From contig NC_052671.1 in assembly GCF_016802725.1 (NCBI RefSeq), positions 12,900,435 through 12,964,434 of the forward strand: a stretch of 64,000 nt of DNA, given 5' to 3'. The notes below the pieces were generated by a model, which did no database searches, was not told the origin of the DNA, and saw only the letters and a program-made list of their open reading frames with translations. Shown here in pieces: positions 60,571 through 64,000 of this stretch (position 1 is the first letter of the stretch; each line of letters begins with the position of its first letter). This DNA is from Solenopsis invicta. Taxonomy: Eukaryota; Arthropoda; Insecta; Hymenoptera; Formicidae. A program made the position numbers and the translations under genes.

Positions 60571-61383
60571 GTGTTTCACGAAAATTAATTAATCTCTCGA
60601 TAAGAAAAATAGGAGAATTTTTAAATGCGCATTTTAAAAATCAAAGATAGAGCTTGTTTGTGTTTTAATTTTGTTTTCACATTGTGTTTCAAAATTATCG
60701 TAAAATAGAAATTTTGTATCTTTATTCAATATTTTTTTTTACATTGAATCGCCGCATCTTGATAAAACATTATTACACAAAATTTAACATAAAAGTATTT
60801 TAAAGTAGACTTTCTAAGCTTTAAAATGCTTCTTTAAAAAATTGGTACGATAATTTTTTATAATAATATCAAATTATAAAGGAACTATAAAAAATATTGT
60901 TTAAAAATCATTATAAAAGGACAAAAAAATTTTTAGGAATTAAAAAAAAATTATATGAATCAACGCACATTAACAAATACTTTTTTTATTCTCTTTTTTC
61001 TGTAATCTTTTTGGTGTCCAAACAAAAATATTTGATAAGAGGTGAGTTTACATAAAAAACTAGATATCTGCGAAAAATCATTTTATCAATTTTCTTAAAA
61101 AAACATCTTAAACTTTAGAAAGGTTTACTTTAAAATACTTTTATGTTAAATTTTGTTCGGTGACTTATCAATGTTTCATCGATTAGTCATGGATCTACAG
61201 CGTTTCAAAGTAAAACAAAAATATTATCAAAAAATGCAATTTTCCATTTTATGTAATTTAGGAACAAAATATCATAGAATTAAAATATAGATTTAAAGAT
61301 GTAAATTTTCTTTTTAAAGTATGTGTTAGGAAACTTATCTACAATGTTTTTTCACTGACATGAGTTAACTTTTCGTGAGATGC
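60571..61383. mobile_element. Fold-back element with arms of about 280 bp
   Basis: Left ACAAAATTTAACATAAAAGT plus ATTTTAAAGTAGACTTTCTAA (60777 onward) is answered by right TTTAGAAAGGTTTACTTTAA plus AATACTTTTATGTTAAATTTTGT. Outward, left TCACGAAAATTAA pairs with right TTAACTTTTCGTGA. Left CATTGAATCGC is answered by right GCGTTTCAAAG (mismatched). The loop region is AT-rich and non-coding. The borders are approximate. Confidence 0.65.
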
Positions 61384-63280
61384 GAGAGTCAAGAGTTCTC
61401 AAACCTTTGCCCTGTAGAATATAAACTTTCCAAAGGATGCTACGTGATGCCCTACTTCGTGATTTTGGTTGCAATATAGTGTAAACGAATGATAATGTGT
61501 GCGATAAACATTTATCTCGCGATATTTAATTTAAAGTTTTCATTACGATAATTTTTCCACGCGTCTTATATGCAAAAAAAGAGTCCTAAAAAATGTTAAT
61601 AATATCAAAGTTTTTAAAATCTAATTAAAAAATTACAAGATCTTTTCTTTCAAGTTAAATTGTTTCTATCTATAAAACACGACATTAAAATATACATACT
61701 GGTTTCCAATATATTACGTATAAACGAATTGAGATACCTGTAGACTATACATTAAATTTGGTAATCAAACTTTGAAAAAGTGCAATAGCCCTGAACGCAA
61801 ATTACATGTAGCGCTATTTAGACGCGAAACCATAATCATTAATAATCTCGCTCGTTCCTTCGCTATCGGAATTGCAAAATAGTAATCTAAGACCCAAGTT
61901 TCTAAACTGCCGCAGCCAAGATTCTTCTCAGAAAAACACCGTGGCGCTTAGTCGGTCGGACAGCAGCTTTTATGCAGATGTGCGCTACGTTCATCAATCT
62001 GCGGGCAGTGCGCGTGGGGCATCTCGGAATGCCCACGCGTCTCTTTTTTTTTATCTATGGGGACTCTCTCCAACACGCGTTTCGACTTTATCTTAACGAA
62101 AATGTCGAAAGACCAATCATTTCTCATACAATTATACCGGTTAATTTATTACACATAGACTTTCGCAACTCAAAAGATAATATCTTGGGCCTTAGCTTTA
62201 ATCTTAGTGAAACTGAGAAGATACATCATATGTATCCTTTGAATATGTTAAATAAAATGAAATTTTTCTCCTACTTACAAATTTAACGAACAACTTGATT
62301 GATTCTGGATCTTTGAGAAAATGTTTACTTAAATTTTATTTTAAAAATTCCCTGAGAATTTCCAAATTTTTTAGGAATTATATTCAAAATTCTAAGAGAA
62401 TTCTTTGATGAAATTTTAAATATTTTTAATATAAACAAAATCCTAATATGACCAAAAAATGTATCAACACATTTAAAGAACGAGAATGGCTATGTCGGTC
62501 GAAAGCAGAGCTTACTATTATAGCTTTTAAAAAGATTCCAGAATGTAATATCATGAAAATTAAATTGTTAATAATTTTGATGCTTACAAGCATTTCTGCG
62601 ATCCTCCCTTCCCCTTATCACGAAAATTGTAAAGAATTTATTGCGAAAAATATTACCTCGGTCAAGATAAATTTATTTTATATTGTTTAAGGTACATTAA
62701 ATTTTCAAATTTTAAATGAATTTTCTTTGATCATACGATCACAGAGAAAAGCCTTTTAAGTTTCAAATATTAAAAATAAAATTTTGAAAAAGCACTTTAA
62801 AAGAGAAATGTGATTGAAATATGGTTACAAACGATCTGTCCGCAATACACATATCCAGTTAACAAAATTCGAAAGGTTTAAACTAGCAATATCAATTTAG
62901 AACGATGTTCTCTCCCATTGTCAATAAATTTTTTTATAAAAATTTTCGAGTTGTATGAGAATGTGTCATATTTATTGTTAATCGATTTTGCATTGTCAAA
63001 AAAAAAAGATCAGAAAAACAATTTTGTCAAAAAGAGAAATTAAATGTAAAAATAAAATTCTAAAGATTTCTCCCCGAGTACCAATAAAATCCCATCAAAA
63101 TCGATTTTCAAGGATAAAAAATTAATTGAAATTAATTAAATCAAAATTCTAGGTTTTCTCAATTTTTCCCTATAGTAAACATTTCGTCTAGACAATTGCG
63201 ATCCAATATTAAAAAAAAATTGTTAACGCAATGACGATAGTTGCATAATTGCTGACCCAGTTTCTATCCGACGTATCAGA
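61384..63280. other. AT-rich intron
   Basis: Apart from the doubtful small frame at 62553 nothing is seen. A moderate-GC stretch at 61840-62080 has no gene. Confidence 0.5.
62553..62690 (+). CDS. Doubtful 45-codon frame with a signal-peptide-like start
   Basis: From the ATG at 62553 the frame reads MKIKLLIILMLTSISAILPS followed by a short polar stretch with a single cysteine, and ends at TAA 62688-62690. A basic n-region, a hydrophobic core of about 12 residues and small residues near the end resemble a secretion signal. A GTAAAG donor-like hexamer occurs within the frame (about 62627-62632), so it could be a first exon. Against it are the strongly AT-rich context, which makes I/L/K codons likely by chance, the lack of any homology I recognise and the lack of a visible promoter. 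I assign no function. Confidence 0.12.
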   Translation: MKIKLLIILMLTSISAILPSPYHENCKEFIAKNITSVKINLFYIV

Positions 63281-64000
63281 ATACAAACCTGCTGGGCCCG
63301 ATTAAATTCGAACGAATTGCGTTAGAAAATGACAGGTTGGCCTCAGTCTAAAATACCCGTAACGACATCTTGTCCTCGACGCGTTCCCCGGGATAACTCC
63401 TCACGCGCGCGCGTTCGCGCTTGCTTCGCGGGGAGTGCGGGCCAAGAAATAGAAGAGAAACCAGACGAGAGTATTCTCGGGTACCAATTACCGCGACGTA
63501 TCGCGCGGCGGGGGTTCCCGGCGTTCGCCCACCTTTTATCCGGTCTGCCTCCTACGTGATTTCCCTGCTCGTCTCTAGAATTTCAACCGCCGCACGTAGC
63601 TAACCGTACGTCGCGTCGTCGTCGGCGGCGGCGTGACGCGCTACCCCGTCGTGAGAATCAAATTTGCGATTCCGCGCCGCGACGCAACTTTTCCCGCGGT
63701 CTTTCCGGCCCCTCACCGTCGCGTCGCCGCGCCGCTCATCGGGCTGCTGGCTGGCGCGTTACGAGAGAGCCCTGCAACTCGAGGCCGAAGACGCGTCTCG
63801 CAACTCGATTTCGCCGGGAACAGGGTCGGAATAATTTTTCCATACCAACTTGGCCAGCGCGCACCACCCCCGCAATATCGGCCGTGCAGACGGGCGGGTC
63901 GTGCTATCTGCGAAATATCGGCACGTAACGAGAACACGGCGCGCGAGTAACGGAAAGTTACGTCGTGTGATCGACCGTGCTGAATTCGTATATTCTGACG
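63281..64000. other. CpG-rich island running to the window end
   Basis: Strongly CpG-rich, with overlapping Arg/Ala-rich frames on both strands. No netrin motif. It could continue into something outside the window. Confidence 0.5.

Larger units (their letters stand above)
21177..64000 (+). other. Downstream netrin intron (at least 42.8 kb, right end outside window)
   Basis: This begins at a good donor site. I see no LE3 module and no NTR domain in any frame up to the window end. Its content is repeats, microsatellites and CpG-rich islands. If it is a single intron it is very long. Long introns are common in axon-guidance genes of insects and often hold enhancers, but that is background knowledge and is not shown here. 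Confidence 0.65.

Overview
The window looks like a piece of an insect nuclear genome, most likely hymenopteran and possibly an ant. The evidence is one clearly recognisable arthropod-type netrin exon with spliceosomal splice sites, a mosaic of very AT-rich DNA and CpG-rich islands, many TA-flanked miniature inverted-repeat elements, and a non-LTR retrotransposon relic whose C-terminal motif I recall from ant genomes. The species assignment is inference.

The only coding sequence I can defend as functional is one 189-bp exon at 20988-21176 (+). It encodes exactly one laminin-type EGF module (LE2, also called V-2) of a netrin, with all eight cysteines, an acceptor AG in front and a GTAAGT donor behind. 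Both flanking introns are phase 1. Everything else reads as intron: at least 20.9 kb upstream and at least 42.8 kb downstream, unless a small unrecognised exon is present. I looked for the neighbouring netrin modules (LE1, LE3, the laminin N-terminal domain and the NTR domain) and did not find them.

The introns are packed with inverted-repeat elements. Small TA-flanked hairpin MITEs lie near 4.2, 6.3, 7.5, 7.7, 8.0, 11.8, 19.9, 25.1, 31.2 and 44.9 kb, and a terminal-repeat element lies at 26.7-27.2 kb. Longer fold-back elements of 0.64-0.92 kb lie at 10.36-11.01, 11.95-12.60, 27.18-27.84, 51.59-52.51 and 60.57-61.38 kb. The 11.95 and 27.18 kb elements are two copies of one family. Other repeats are a dispersed AT-rich repeat (16.2, 56.3 and 56.7 kb), a 237-bp tandem duplication (58.9-59.36 kb), a decoded retrotransposon C-terminus with two nonsense codons (40.05-40.45 kb, minus), and several microsatellites.

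Between the AT-rich stretches lie CpG-rich islands without convincing reading frames, for example 4.7-5.5, 6.65-7.2, 8.5-9.2, 20.7-21.6, 22.7-23.2, 45.0-46.8, 52.7-53.4, 57.0-57.9 and 63.3-64.0 kb. They are candidates for cis-regulatory DNA of a developmentally regulated guidance gene, but nothing in the sequence alone proves that. No tRNA, rRNA, CRISPR array or bacterial-type gene was seen. I did not find an undescribed gene system. The most distinctive property is the density of long self-complementary segments inside what should be one pre-mRNA.
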